Assembly: GCF_001428105.1 (NCBI RefSeq)
Contig: NZ_LMSJ01000003.1
Coordinates: 1-64,000 of the forward strand
Length of the DNA: 64,000 nucleotides
Reading direction: 5' to 3'
DNA from: Paenibacillus sp. Soil766
GTDB lineage: Bacteria; Bacillota; Bacilli; Paenibacillales; NBRC-103111
Part shown: one piece after another, positions 25,966-35,427 of the stretch
Numbering within the stretch: position 1 is the first letter of the stretch
Layout: the number at the start of each line of letters is the position of its first letter
The notes under the pieces: model-generated
What the model saw: only the letters and a program-made list of their open reading frames with translations
Told to the model about the DNA's origin: nothing
Database searches by the model: none
Made by a program: the position numbers and the translations under genes

Positions 25966-28725
25966 TTACTCGACGTTGCCGTAATACCAAGCTTCACCTG
26001 TCGTCATAATCCGATAATTCAGAGCAATTCTATCGTCCTCCGTCCAAGCTAGCGTGCTTGGATTTTGACGTATAAGGACAATATTTAAATTAGAAAAGTC
26101 CCCTGTAGCCACCGCAGAGCTTGCCAACTGGCTAAGTGGAATGACCATCTCCATCTCGCCTGTAGTTGTGTCCCACTGAGGAATGGTAACTCCTGTAATA
26201 TGGTTGGTAAATGTCCAGTTCCCGCTTTGCACATTAAATTTAGAAAGATTCGTTCCATCACTCCAACGCCCAACCAAATATTGAAAAGGTCGATCCAAGG
26301 TTCCTCCATACATCCCTGTCGACTTGGTCGAGGCTGCACTGTGCTTAAAGTCCTCAGCGTACACCATCATTCCAAATCGCGGTGTGGCATTGAAGCCTGA
26401 TAAGGTACCGCTATTATTTTTGATGCGGACGTATAAATTATTAGCATCGTTACTAACATATACCCTCTTAATGTCTGTATCTGCTGAACTTGAGGAACTG
26501 TCTGAAACCTTATCGATATAGTAAGGAACATTGCTCCATTGTGACAGATCGTTCGCTACAGTAGTCGTAACTGTGATAGCTTTGTAAGCACCAGCATTAG
26601 ATTGCGGAGGTGTAATCCGAATATCCGCTTTTCCTTCATACTGCAAGGCCGCAAGGACAAACCAAGCCGCAGTTACAGGCTCAACGGATGTACTCGGCAG
26701 CGGCTTGAGTGTGATCCGCGAAACAGCTTCCCCTGCTGACATATAACCGACCGCCGTTCTGGATACGACCCATTGCAAATAATTAAGTGCACTCGCTGTT
26801 TCTCCACGATCCAGATGATAAAGGGCCATATAGAGACTCATCTGCGGCCATGAAGGCTCATCGCTTTGCGCTTCATTACCTGCGGGACTGAACGATGCGG
26901 TGTAGTAGAAGGTATCCCCATCATAACGGGCTATGCCATAGTTATCATGCTGCAGGTTCGTTTTTATTTTGTTAATATGGCTGCTTGCTCGTGAAGAATT
27001 GGCGTCTACGACCCCATAAGCCATCAGCGCCGCTGATGATGCGTCTACCAACGTATTGGCGCCTCCGGATGTTGTTACGGCCCGGTTGTAATAGTTATTT
27101 GCAATATTCCATAAACCTTTGGGATTCCATGTATCTTCTCTTTGGATACTGGAACGAATTTTACTGGCTGCACCATTATAATCATCGGCTAAGCTGTTTA
27201 AGCTCTTCGCCTTCGCCATGTATTGTGCCGCATCCAACCCAGCTACATAGACCGCTTGTGTGAAGGCGTTGTACTCCACATTCTCCTCCCAAATACTATT
27301 ATCCGGTACGCCGAATTGATACGGGTCAGACCCTAAATTCGACCAAATGAAATCAGCGGATTTTTTATATTTGGTCCAAATATTATTGAGGAACGTAGTA
27401 TTACCCGTTTTTACATAGTGCAGGTAAGCACCAATTAAAAATATGCCGATAGAATCATGTTCGGGCTCAACGAAGGATACATAATTATTGTTCCATAAAT
27501 CAAATGTGGTCTTAAAACTGCCGTCCGATAGCTGGCGGTCCTGCAGCCAATACCAATACTTTTCCGCTTCATCGGTAAATCCTGCTTGATCGAGTGCCAT
27601 GGCCGTCACCGCTGAATCCCTTGCCCAAACCTTATACCCATAAGCGATCGGATTCGTTGCTGCCGGCATTGCTCCGGAAGTTGGCTGAATGGCGTTCTTG
27701 ATCGTAATTAAGCCGCGTTTATACGTATCGTTGATGCCAGTATCCGTGAAGTTGACGGTTTGTTTACCGGTTCCTGTTAACCAATTTGTGTAAGAAGTTC
27801 CGGTTTGGGTAAACCAATAGGAGGCTGTTTGTGCTCGCGCCGTATCAATTGAGCTTTGTGCATTCGCGAGTGAATTGCGCACTGTCGCTACAAAAGAACG
27901 CGTGACTGAGCTGTTCGCCGGAATCGTAAATCGATCTTGAAACGCTACACTGATGTCTACAGCTGTCTTGCTAGCGTTATTCTTAACGGTTCCGTTGTTG
28001 TCGAAGGTGTACCATGCCGCAACATCGGAGGCAGCGAGTGAAGACTGCGTATCATCAGCAACCTGATAGCCATCCATCGTTTGGTAAGCACCCAGAGCCA
28101 CATAATACTGTCCTGAATTGCTCATGTTGACAAATAAAGTATTCCTAGCCGCATCATAGGAACCGGTATTCGTTTGATTCGTGCCTCCCTTGGTTTTATT
28201 GTTGACATGAATTTGCTCCAACATGTTGTAATCAATGGCAGAGCCTGTTGAATTCGTAAACGTAAAAGTCGCAACCGTGAAATTATCATTTGGCACCATA
28301 GCAAAATCCTTCGTTACCGTAATCGGCATGTTGGTCCCGCTATAATCCAAATATTTGGTACGTAAAATCCCGTTGTTATCGTAATAAGCTTCAGAATTGA
28401 AATTATGCGGCTGATCATATTTGGTCGAGCTGGTTTCATTTCGGAAAAAGCTTGAGTAATCAACGATTTGATTTGTCGTATAATCATCGCTGATCCGCAT
28501 CTCGCCAATCCTTGGTCCGAACGTGCCCGTGTCATTCTGAGACAGCTTGCTAGCCATCCAAATATTCATGGCATTCGTCCAGTTGGACATGTATAGGCTC
28601 GTAATGGACTGCGAAGTGGGAGAGGTCAGGGCAAAGGCTGGCACTGAAACAAGCAATAAACTTAGAGTTAACACTAACGCAAGGAATAGTTCCAGTTTAG
28701 ATTTATAAGTGCGCATAAGAACCAT
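25966..28725 (-). CDS. secreted GH15 glucoamylase/glucodextranase-type enzyme
   Basis: The 919-residue protein has a signal peptide (cleavage near AFALTS), an N-terminal beta-supersandwich (about 40-320), an (alpha/alpha)6 catalytic barrel and a C-terminal CBM9/DOMON-like beta domain (about 740-919; DIKRVYVSNDANNLYVRI). GH15 landmarks are YKVWARDSAVTAMAL, the acid motif SIWEENVEYNAF (Glu480/481) and the base motif QSDEPSWPQMS (Glu623). The ATG follows AGGAGG. It starts 15 bases after the CITase-like gene, so the two are co-transcribed. GH15 enzymes release glucose from alpha-1,4 or alpha-1,6 glucans; the dextran context favours alpha-1,6 (isomalto-oligosaccharide) substrates, which is inferred. 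Confidence 0.88.
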   Translation of the reverse strand: MVLMRTYKSKLELFLALVLTLSLLLVSVPAFALTSPTSQSITSLYMSNWTNAMNIWMASKLSQNDTGTFGPRIGEMRISDDYTTNQIVDYSSFFRNETSSTKYDQPHNFNSEAYYDNNGILRTKYLDYSGTNMPITVTKDFAMVPNDNFTVATFTFTNSTGSAIDYNMLEQIHVNNKTKGGTNQTNTGSYDAARNTLFVNMSNSGQYYVALGAYQTMDGYQVADDTQSSLAASDVAAWYTFDNNGTVKNNASKTAVDISVAFQDRFTIPANSSVTRSFVATVRNSLANAQSSIDTARAQTASYWFTQTGTSYTNWLTGTGKQTVNFTDTGINDTYKRGLITIKNAIQPTSGAMPAATNPIAYGYKVWARDSAVTAMALDQAGFTDEAEKYWYWLQDRQLSDGSFKTTFDLWNNNYVSFVEPEHDSIGIFLIGAYLHYVKTGNTTFLNNIWTKYKKSADFIWSNLGSDPYQFGVPDNSIWEENVEYNAFTQAVYVAGLDAAQYMAKAKSLNSLADDYNGAASKIRSSIQREDTWNPKGLWNIANNYYNRAVTTSGGANTLVDASSAALMAYGVVDANSSRASSHINKIKTNLQHDNYGIARYDGDTFYYTASFSPAGNEAQSDEPSWPQMSLYMALYHLDRGETASALNYLQWVVSRTAVGYMSAGEAVSRITLKPLPSTSVEPVTAAWFVLAALQYEGKADIRITPPQSNAGAYKAITVTTTVANDLSQWSNVPYYIDKVSDSSSSSADTDIKRVYVSNDANNLYVRIKNNSGTLSGFNATPRFGMMVYAEDFKHSAASTKSTGMYGGTLDRPFQYLVGRWSDGTNLSKFNVQSGNWTFTNHITGVTIPQWDTTTGEMEMVIPLSQLASSAVATGDFSNLNIVLIRQNPSTLAWTEDDRIALNYRIMTTGEAWYYGNVE

Positions 28726-28740
28726 GGTTAAACCTCCTAG

Positions 28741-31647
28741 TTAATTGATGGTTATATTGTAGTTCGTACCTTCCCAGCGGTCCGTGCTGTACTCAGCCAC
28801 GCCATTGGCATTATCATCCCAAAGGAAGGTCGCGTTTACCGTAGTGCTTGTCGTAAAGGGGCCAACTGAAATCTCATAGTCCAAATTGCCGTTGGTAGAA
28901 CCATTAGATACCAATGCGGTATCTACGACATTTGTCCAGTTGTTTACACCCCAATGAACCCAGCCCGGTGCACCTACCCGGTACGTGATCCTATACCCTG
29001 CTGGAACAGTGGTAATCTGGCGATCAAATTGCCAAATATACGTTTTATCCAAATCCAGATGATCCAGATTTATCGCTCCGGCATTCGTACTGTTGTACCA
29101 TAACACGATGCTATGGTGACCAGGCTTCAAATGTGCGGTCATTTCACCATACCCCCATGTCCCCCATCCTCCGGTTGACTTGAGCTGAACGGTTCCCGCA
29201 AATTTGCCATCAATATAGACGTCCCTTGTTGCGTTAGTTCCTCCGTTGGTGTAGCGGAATCTGAGTACATAATCATCATCTGATGCAGAACTGACGATAA
29301 AAGATACGCCGTCGCCGGAATTCGCAAATTGATCTACAAAGCCAGTTCCCGTGTAGCTTGCATAGTTGGTATTCGTCGCTACGTTGGACTTAATTGCTGT
29401 CTCGGCTTCATAGATATCATTGTTTGGCACACTAAATGTTCTTTTCATATAAATCATATCCCAATACTTCAGGGAAGGGACGGTGAAGGAAACATATTTA
29501 CCATTGGAATCAGAACCGCTGGTGAAGGTTAGTTCTTGGGTTGTTCCATTCGAAATATCTGGAGATGCTAGGTAAACGTTTGAGATCGTTTCGTCATTGC
29601 CAATATAAACCTTTGTGGCTAAATTCGACATGTTCGTTGGAGCGTTAGCCGCATTTCTCCACTTCGTATCATTATTAGTTAAGTTAATTAGATGCACAAT
29701 GTCATAGTTGGTGCTGCGCTTATTTAATTGCCATATCGTACCTGAAGCTGCGTCCCCGCTTACGGTTTGACCCGTAATGCTGGCGAACTGAGTGCCCGAA
29801 TCGTTATTGACTACGTCAGTATCAAACAATAAGTTTTCATAGCCTGTGATAAAATTATAGTGATCCTTCATGCCTTCCCGCAGCGTACTTCTCATTTGCT
29901 TGCTGAAGTTAGGAAAGTATGGATGCCCAAGCATCTGATCAGCCTCACCCATCTCAATGTGGAAAGCACCACTGGCTGCAATCGCTGCATTCGTCAACCG
30001 AACGGAATTTTCCTCGAATGTACCGAGCGTCAAGCTGTCCAGGTTAATGAAGCCAGTACTTGCCGTATCTTTTTTCAGACGAATTGTATGGGAACCGGCA
30101 CTCAGCTGGACTACACTGTAAGCGTCAAATGCCCATGTGTTCCAATCAGCTTGATCCAGGAATTCAATCTCCTTGTTGAGCACACCATCCACATATACGT
30201 TTCTCGTGGATTTGGTACCTGTATCATTCGCATAGCGGAACACTAATGCATATTTGCCTGTTTCGGGTGCAGAAATTGTGAAATCGACATAGTCGCCATT
30301 ATCTCCAAAACCATCCACGAATCCAGTTCCCGTATACCCAGTATGATTGGTGTTAGCTGCCACACCATTTAACGTAGCAGATTCAGCTTCATACTTTGTA
30401 CCGAGATTCTCCTCATAGTTCATGTAAGCCGCGAGGACAAACGCTTTGCCGCCATTATTTTGACGAGCATAATTGACATAATCCTTCAGTTCGATGTAAT
30501 CATCCGAGCCTTCCCAGATTTCACTGTAATCAAAATCAGCTTGGGCATTCTTGGTAACATCGGGGGCTGCCCAGCCATCCACAGCACCATTCACTACATT
30601 GAAGGTTACTACTTTATTGGACAACGAATTTGCATTCAGATTGCTTCTTAAATTGTTGACGAATCCAGCGAACGTGTTATCAAGATCGATGGTTGACCCA
30701 TTATACGCGTAGGGGTCACTCCTTTGACCCATTTGATCCAAATGAATACCGTCAAATCCCGCTGTGTTCAAAATATCTCTATACTGTCCGTAAATATGGT
30801 TCTGCCAGCTCGTGCTTGCTGGGTTGAACAACCATAAGTTGGTAGTTGGATTGTTATCCACGAAGTCAAAAACCAACTGATTAGCATGGGCTGCATCATA
30901 AAACATACCCCATTGATTACTCACGCCAGAAATGGTGGAATAATCTTGAAGCGCCGCATAGGTCATCGTATAGGGCATAGCAGCTGCATTATAATTATGC
31001 ATGGAAGAGATTAAATTCTGAATTGTTGGCCATGCAATGGTCAGCTTCCCGCTCCAATCCGTCCAGGAGCTGTCAATCACGCCGGAGGTCCGTTTGATCA
31101 TATTCTCATGGCGCCACATCCAATCGTACAATTGGAACGACACGGTGTGGTAATCCTGCATCGTCTTTTTGACACGAGCATCTGTTGTACTGCTGGATTC
31201 CCCAACTGGAAACTCACTCATGAATCCATATCGCGGATACTTTATCCAATCATTGGACACATCAATGGCTGTAGCACCTGTCCCTGCAGACCCCCCGGCT
31301 GTAATTTTTACGAAATATCCGATATGATTCGTTGACGGCGGGGTCCAAGTAAAGTTTACCGTTGTAGAACTTCCATTCGCGAGAGATACTGATGTCGATG
31401 TCGTATACTTTTGGGTTTCTCCTTGGTAAATCGTTATTGTTATATTATTACTATAGGAAGTGCCTGTATCATTGGTCAGTTCTGCCGAAACTGTAACCGT
31501 GTTTCCCGTGTTGTACCGCGCTTTGTCCGTATATACTCGCTTTACGATACCGCTGGTTGCGGCATTAGCTACAACGACGAAGAGCATGCCAATTGCGAGG
31601 CTGATCACAGCTAACACAACTGCTTTTCTATAGATCGTTGACAACAT
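28741..31647 (-). CDS. secreted GH66 cycloisomaltooligosaccharide glucanotransferase-like enzyme
   Basis: The 968-residue protein has a signal peptide (cleavage near ANAATS), an N-terminal Ig-like domain, a GH66 barrel and CBM35 modules. The catalytic pair is Asp304 (GIHLDQMG) and Glu376 (DYSEIWEG). A CBM35 (about 420-550) interrupts the barrel region, the layout known for Bacillus/Paenibacillus CITase and not for plain dextranases; a second CBM35 lies near 735-870. The last 100 residues (GWVHWGVNNW) resemble a CBM25/26-type starch-binding module. CITase converts dextran into cyclic isomaltooligosaccharides outside the cell. It is co-transcribed with the GH15 gene and has a structured leader upstream. 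Confidence 0.9.
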   Translation of the reverse strand: MLSTIYRKAVVLAVISLAIGMLFVVVANAATSGIVKRVYTDKARYNTGNTVTVSAELTNDTGTSYSNNITITIYQGETQKYTTSTSVSLANGSSTTVNFTWTPPSTNHIGYFVKITAGGSAGTGATAIDVSNDWIKYPRYGFMSEFPVGESSSTTDARVKKTMQDYHTVSFQLYDWMWRHENMIKRTSGVIDSSWTDWSGKLTIAWPTIQNLISSMHNYNAAAMPYTMTYAALQDYSTISGVSNQWGMFYDAAHANQLVFDFVDNNPTTNLWLFNPASTSWQNHIYGQYRDILNTAGFDGIHLDQMGQRSDPYAYNGSTIDLDNTFAGFVNNLRSNLNANSLSNKVVTFNVVNGAVDGWAAPDVTKNAQADFDYSEIWEGSDDYIELKDYVNYARQNNGGKAFVLAAYMNYEENLGTKYEAESATLNGVAANTNHTGYTGTGFVDGFGDNGDYVDFTISAPETGKYALVFRYANDTGTKSTRNVYVDGVLNKEIEFLDQADWNTWAFDAYSVVQLSAGSHTIRLKKDTASTGFINLDSLTLGTFEENSVRLTNAAIAASGAFHIEMGEADQMLGHPYFPNFSKQMRSTLREGMKDHYNFITGYENLLFDTDVVNNDSGTQFASITGQTVSGDAASGTIWQLNKRSTNYDIVHLINLTNNDTKWRNAANAPTNMSNLATKVYIGNDETISNVYLASPDISNGTTQELTFTSGSDSNGKYVSFTVPSLKYWDMIYMKRTFSVPNNDIYEAETAIKSNVATNTNYASYTGTGFVDQFANSGDGVSFIVSSASDDDYVLRFRYTNGGTNATRDVYIDGKFAGTVQLKSTGGWGTWGYGEMTAHLKPGHHSIVLWYNSTNAGAINLDHLDLDKTYIWQFDRQITTVPAGYRITYRVGAPGWVHWGVNNWTNVVDTALVSNGSTNGNLDYEISVGPFTTSTTVNATFLWDDNANGVAEYSTDRWEGTNYNITIN

Positions 31648-31708
31648 ACATGAATTCCTCCTTTAAGATTTGTACAATAATTGCTTCCATTGGCTGCAAG
31701 TTACGCGA

Positions 31709-31743
31709 TCTGTCTTCCTGCTCACCTCCTTTTTCAAGACAGA
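31709..31743 (-). promoter_or_regulatory. stem-loop presenting a free Shine-Dalgarno sequence in the CITase leader
   Basis: On the minus strand an 8-bp perfect stem (TCTGTCTT with AAGACAGA) closes a 19-base loop that contains AAAGGAGGTGA, an 11-base perfect match to the 16S anti-SD. No start codon lies at usable spacing; the CITase start is 75 bases further on with its own SD. It resembles the STAB-SD elements that stabilise cry mRNAs by binding 30S subunits, though the role here is inferred. Confidence 0.5.
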
Positions 31744-31800
31744 AAAACCCCTAATCGATACAATTAGAAAAATGGCCATTTTTCCGTTCGATTAAGGGTT
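31744..31800 (-). terminator. compound terminator/attenuator between the two GH66 genes
   Basis: On the minus strand AACCCTTAATCGA pairs with TCGATTAGGGGTT, followed by TTTTTC. The loop itself contains a perfect 18-base palindrome (31767-31784). It would end the binding-protein/permease/intracellular GH66 transcript, or act inside the CITase leader if a promoter lies in 31830-31870 (TACAAT on the minus strand). Confidence 0.7.
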
Positions 31801-31903
31801 GCTAGTCTTTCATGAATTGAAGTTTTAGCTTTGGTACAGCTTCATTGTAAGCCCATCTGATTGCACTTGAAACACCTTAAAATTGCTATTTTGGTGCGTT
31901 TTT

Positions 31904-33625
31904 TTATTGTAATAGCTCAATAACCACTAAAGACCAAATATCAAGGTGTGGGATTGTCAAAACGAGTGTTTTGCCGCGATCCCTATCCTCTATCTCGTAT
32001 TGTGCTTGCTGCGGCCTCCCCATCTCGTTATCCGGCGTCGAAATAAAGACCGATTTCACCTCGGATTCCAGCAAAATAGTTAATGAAAAATCATTCTGCG
32101 GAGTTGGTTTTTGCTTCCCCGTATTCCAATAATCGTCTGATACACCACAAAGGTTAATCAGGTTCACCACTTTTAGTCCCGGCTTTTCTTTGATTAGTGT
32201 CCAAACCTTGTTCGCTTCACCGTAAGTACTGTATGAAACCTTCTCGAAAACATATTCAAGATTATCGCCATCCACATGTGTCATCGAAACGTCCCTTAAC
32301 TCTGGGTCATACAGGACAGTAGCATACCTAATAATGAAATCGTAATACAATCGTAAGTCTCGGAAGAAGGCATCTGACAACGAAGAGTAATCAACATAAT
32401 AGCCTTGCGTTAATACACCCTTATTCTCGCCCAACAGCAAATGGTAACCGCCACTGGCCGAGATCACTGCCGTTAGAATCAGCGCAGCATAGTTTGCTCG
32501 GTCCATGGATGCATCCCCTTTCTCCATGAAGGGCTTTAAATAAGCTGCCAATATCACCGGCTTCCCCTTACCGTATTGCTGCGCCCAGCTTAAGATTTGT
32601 ACGATATGATGATACCGCTCATAAGGTTTCCAAACCTCAATATATATAACGTCCTGTTCAGCGCACGCAACCGTGTCGACCGGCCAATTCCCCACATTAT
32701 TGAAGATGAGGCATAAGTCCTCTGTACACTGCTCAAGTAGCTTACGCGTGTTATTGATCAGTACTGGAAAGTGCTCATCCAGCCTCACAATCTTATCCTC
32801 ATTAGCTAGCTTGGATATCGCTATTTTCGGTGAACCATACGTATCCATGTGAATACCGTCAAATTGCAACTCCTCAATCGTCCGCTTATACTGCTCAATG
32901 ATATGGCGATGCCACGGTGACTCTTCAGCTATGTTCATCAAGTAAAAAATGTGAATAAAATCGAGAACCTTTCCATTGCTGCCATAAAGCGCCCAATCGG
33001 TATGCTGTTCATAAAACTCACGACTTGCCGCATACACAGCGCCATAGGCAATCGCCTTCATACCAACGCTGTGGCACAAGGCAATCTTCTCCTCAATCAC
33101 CTTCCGGCTGGACACCTTGCCCATTAAATCGGAATAGACATCCACCGTTGCTACCAGATCATCATGACGATACATCCAATCGTAGAATTGTACGAGATTG
33201 ATGTGAAGCTTGGTCATTTGCTTGATATCTTCACTGTCGCCAGCTTCATTCGGGTGAAAGTCACTTAGAAATCCATACCTTGGCGATTGTCTCCAGTTCG
33301 TCACCACATCGAAAGATGTTGAACTTACCTGAAGCCATTCCTCCTCCAGATACAAATGAACATCAACACCAAAGCCTTTAAATGCAACATCCTTAGGGCT
33401 AATCATCAATTGATTAGTCTGCCGTCCAGGACTAGATCTTCCAATCTCGTGACGATAGACTTCAATCTCCAGATTCAAATCGTAAATTTTCACTTCCAAT
33501 TCAGTCTGACCGTCATCCAACGCAAAAGGGAGATCTAACTCCACTGCAATGGTGATCGGTTGATTTCGTAGGAACTGTGCTTTTAGCGGATAAACATCAT
33601 GTATATATGGCTTCATTCTTCTCAT
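31904..33625 (-). CDS. intracellular GH66 dextranase/cyclodextran-hydrolysing enzyme
   Basis: A 573-residue GH66 enzyme without signal peptide or CBM. It has an N-terminal Ig-like domain (about 1-110), the family signature SPRYGFLSDF...LVQFYDWMYRH, and the catalytic pair Asp261 (GIHMDTYG) and Glu330 (IYIEVWKP), 69 residues apart as in characterised CITase (D270/E340, from memory). The start ATG overlaps the permease stop (ATGA); a second ATG at 33616 has better SD spacing. Placed last in the importer operon, it probably opens and cuts imported cyclic or linear isomaltooligosaccharides. Confidence 0.9.
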   Translation of the reverse strand: MRRMKPYIHDVYPLKAQFLRNQPITIAVELDLPFALDDGQTELEVKIYDLNLEIEVYRHEIGRSSPGRQTNQLMISPKDVAFKGFGVDVHLYLEEEWLQVSSTSFDVVTNWRQSPRYGFLSDFHPNEAGDSEDIKQMTKLHINLVQFYDWMYRHDDLVATVDVYSDLMGKVSSRKVIEEKIALCHSVGMKAIAYGAVYAASREFYEQHTDWALYGSNGKVLDFIHIFYLMNIAEESPWHRHIIEQYKRTIEELQFDGIHMDTYGSPKIAISKLANEDKIVRLDEHFPVLINNTRKLLEQCTEDLCLIFNNVGNWPVDTVACAEQDVIYIEVWKPYERYHHIVQILSWAQQYGKGKPVILAAYLKPFMEKGDASMDRANYAALILTAVISASGGYHLLLGENKGVLTQGYYVDYSSLSDAFFRDLRLYYDFIIRYATVLYDPELRDVSMTHVDGDNLEYVFEKVSYSTYGEANKVWTLIKEKPGLKVVNLINLCGVSDDYWNTGKQKPTPQNDFSLTILLESEVKSVFISTPDNEMGRPQQAQYEIEDRDRGKTLVLTIPHLDIWSLVVIELLQ

Positions 33626-34446
33626 CCCTTCAATGCACCTGCCGTGATGCCTTTAATAAAATATTTTTGGAAAATAAGAAACGCAAGTACGGCTGGAGCG
33701 AGCCCAATCACTGCTGCGGCGGCCATCAAATTCCACTGTGCACCATATTTTTGAAAAAAAATGGAGATGGCGAGGGGGACGGTATGCATCGTCTGACTTT
33801 GCAGGAAAAAGACGGCCTGACCGTAATTGTTCCATATCCCAAGTCCCGATAAAATCACAACAGCAGCGGTCACCGGCTTAACGAAATGAAAGGTTATGCG
33901 CCAAAATGCAGTAAAATAGGTGCACCCATCCATAATCGCAGATTCTTCAACCTCTCTAGGTAGCTGCTTAATAAAGCTAGCATAGAGAAAGACAGATAAC
34001 GGCAAGGCAGTAGCTGCGGTAAGAAGAATCATCGCCCAATGCGTATTAATACCGCCAATCGATTTCATCAAGGTATAGAGGGGAACCGTAATAATAATTG
34101 CGGGAATCATCATACAAAGTAAGAGCAGCTGAAATACAATCCGATTAAACCGGCTGTTAAAACGGGCAATGGAATAGCCTGCTGCACTTGCGAACAGTAC
34201 GATAATAGCCACAGATCCTACGGTAATGATTAGCGAATTTACAATGGCATTTCCAATTTTGGATATTTTCCAAGCGTTCACATAGTTAGCAAAGTGAAAA
34301 TCCGGCAGCAGGATGTTGCCATCGAAGAAGGAGCTGGACGGCGTGTTCAGCGATAAATACAGCAGTGCATAGAATGGAATGAGCGATAAGAGGACCATGA
34401 GCGTTACGACGAAATATTTTCCTAGCCTAAGTGTTGAGTTTCGCAT
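33622..34446 (-). CDS. sugar ABC transporter permease, MalG type
   Basis: A 274-residue CUT1 permease with six predicted helices and the EAA loop (EESAIMDGCTYFTAFWRITFH). The C-terminus ends KGITAGALKG, typical of the MalG/AraQ class. The ATG at 34446 follows AGGAGAAGGCG; upstream in-frame codons overlap the MalF-type gene and lack an SD. It is translationally tied to both neighbours (11-base overlap upstream, ATGA downstream). Confidence 0.92.
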   Translation of the reverse strand: MRNSTLRLGKYFVVTLMVLLSLIPFYALLYLSLNTPSSSFFDGNILLPDFHFANYVNAWKISKIGNAIVNSLIITVGSVAIIVLFASAAGYSIARFNSRFNRIVFQLLLLCMMIPAIIITVPLYTLMKSIGGINTHWAMILLTAATALPLSVFLYASFIKQLPREVEESAIMDGCTYFTAFWRITFHFVKPVTAAVVILSGLGIWNNYGQAVFFLQSQTMHTVPLAISIFFQKYGAQWNLMAAAAVIGLAPAVLAFLIFQKYFIKGITAGALKG

Positions 34447-34456
34447 CGCCTTCTCC

Positions 34457-35338
34457 TCACATCTCAATCTCTCTGGATTTCGTTAAGCGCATAAAGATGA
34501 TGACAGGAATCACAATAATTACAAATAAAATTAACGCCACTGCTGTTGAATACCCTGTGAAACTGCCATACAGCATGCGCAAAATATAAATACTTAAAGA
34601 TTCTGTGCTGTAACCTGGCCCACCATCTGTTAAGGCGACAATAATTTCAAATACGCTCAAGGAGCCTATGATATTCGTTACGACATTGATTTGGATAGCC
34701 GGGTACAGCAATGGAATGGTGATCGAGCGTAAGGTGGCAAAGTAGCCAGCTCCATCGATTTTGCTGGATTCATATAACTCTGCCGGTATGGATTGAAGCC
34801 CTGCCAGATAAATAATCATGGTCATACCTACAAACTGCCAGACGTTGACCAACACGAGTACCTTCATCCCAGATGAACTATCGCCAAGCCAATTCGTGTT
34901 CATGAATCCTAGGTTCATATTCTCCAAAATATGATAGAGGAAGCCTCGCCCCGGCTGTAAAATGAAATACCAGACGTACCCCATAATTAATGGACTAATG
35001 ACTGCCGGCAAATATACGATGGCTCTAACTACGCCCTTCCCCTTGAAATTCCGATCCAAGATAAGCGCGTACACGAGTCCGAAAATATTGAGCAGCGGCG
35101 CACTTCCAAGCGCAAAAAACAGCGTATTGTACAGATCGTGCTTGGCTCTGTCATCATGGAAGAAATCGATGAAATTATGCAGCCCGACAAATTCAGCTTG
35201 AGACACTCCGTTCCAATTCGTTAAGCTAATTCCTATCCCCTGTGTAAGTGGGTATATGAAGAACATCGCGAATAATAGGATGGCAGGTACTGCCATAAAT
35301 TTGTGCAGATTGGTATTAATGATGCGCAAGAGATACAT
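34457..35338 (-). CDS. sugar ABC transporter permease, MalF type
   Basis: A 293-residue CUT1 permease with six predicted helices, the FIYPLTQGIGISLTNWNG opening and the EAA loop (YESSKIDGAGYFATLRSITIPLL). The ATG follows AGGAGAGG. It lies 89 bases after the binding-protein gene, with an intergenic hairpin between them that may lower permease expression relative to the binding protein. Confidence 0.92.
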   Translation of the reverse strand: MYLLRIINTNLHKFMAVPAILLFAMFFIYPLTQGIGISLTNWNGVSQAEFVGLHNFIDFFHDDRAKHDLYNTLFFALGSAPLLNIFGLVYALILDRNFKGKGVVRAIVYLPAVISPLIMGYVWYFILQPGRGFLYHILENMNLGFMNTNWLGDSSSGMKVLVLVNVWQFVGMTMIIYLAGLQSIPAELYESSKIDGAGYFATLRSITIPLLYPAIQINVVTNIIGSLSVFEIIVALTDGGPGYSTESLSIYILRMLYGSFTGYSTAVALILFVIIVIPVIIFMRLTKSREIEM

Positions 35339-35377
35339 AGCAATCCTCTCCTAAACCCGAATGTATGAACAGCTTGT

Positions 35378-35411
35378 GAAAAAGGGAAGAGATCGGTGAT
35401 CCTTCCCTTTT
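35378..35411 (-). terminator. intergenic attenuating hairpin after the binding-protein gene
   Basis: A perfect ten-base stem (AAAAGGGAAG with CTTCCCTTTT) around a 12-base loop, followed on the minus strand by TTC. Such hairpins between binding-protein and permease genes commonly set high binding-protein and lower permease levels. Confidence 0.65.
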
Positions 35412-35427
35412 CGCAGGTTCATTCTAT

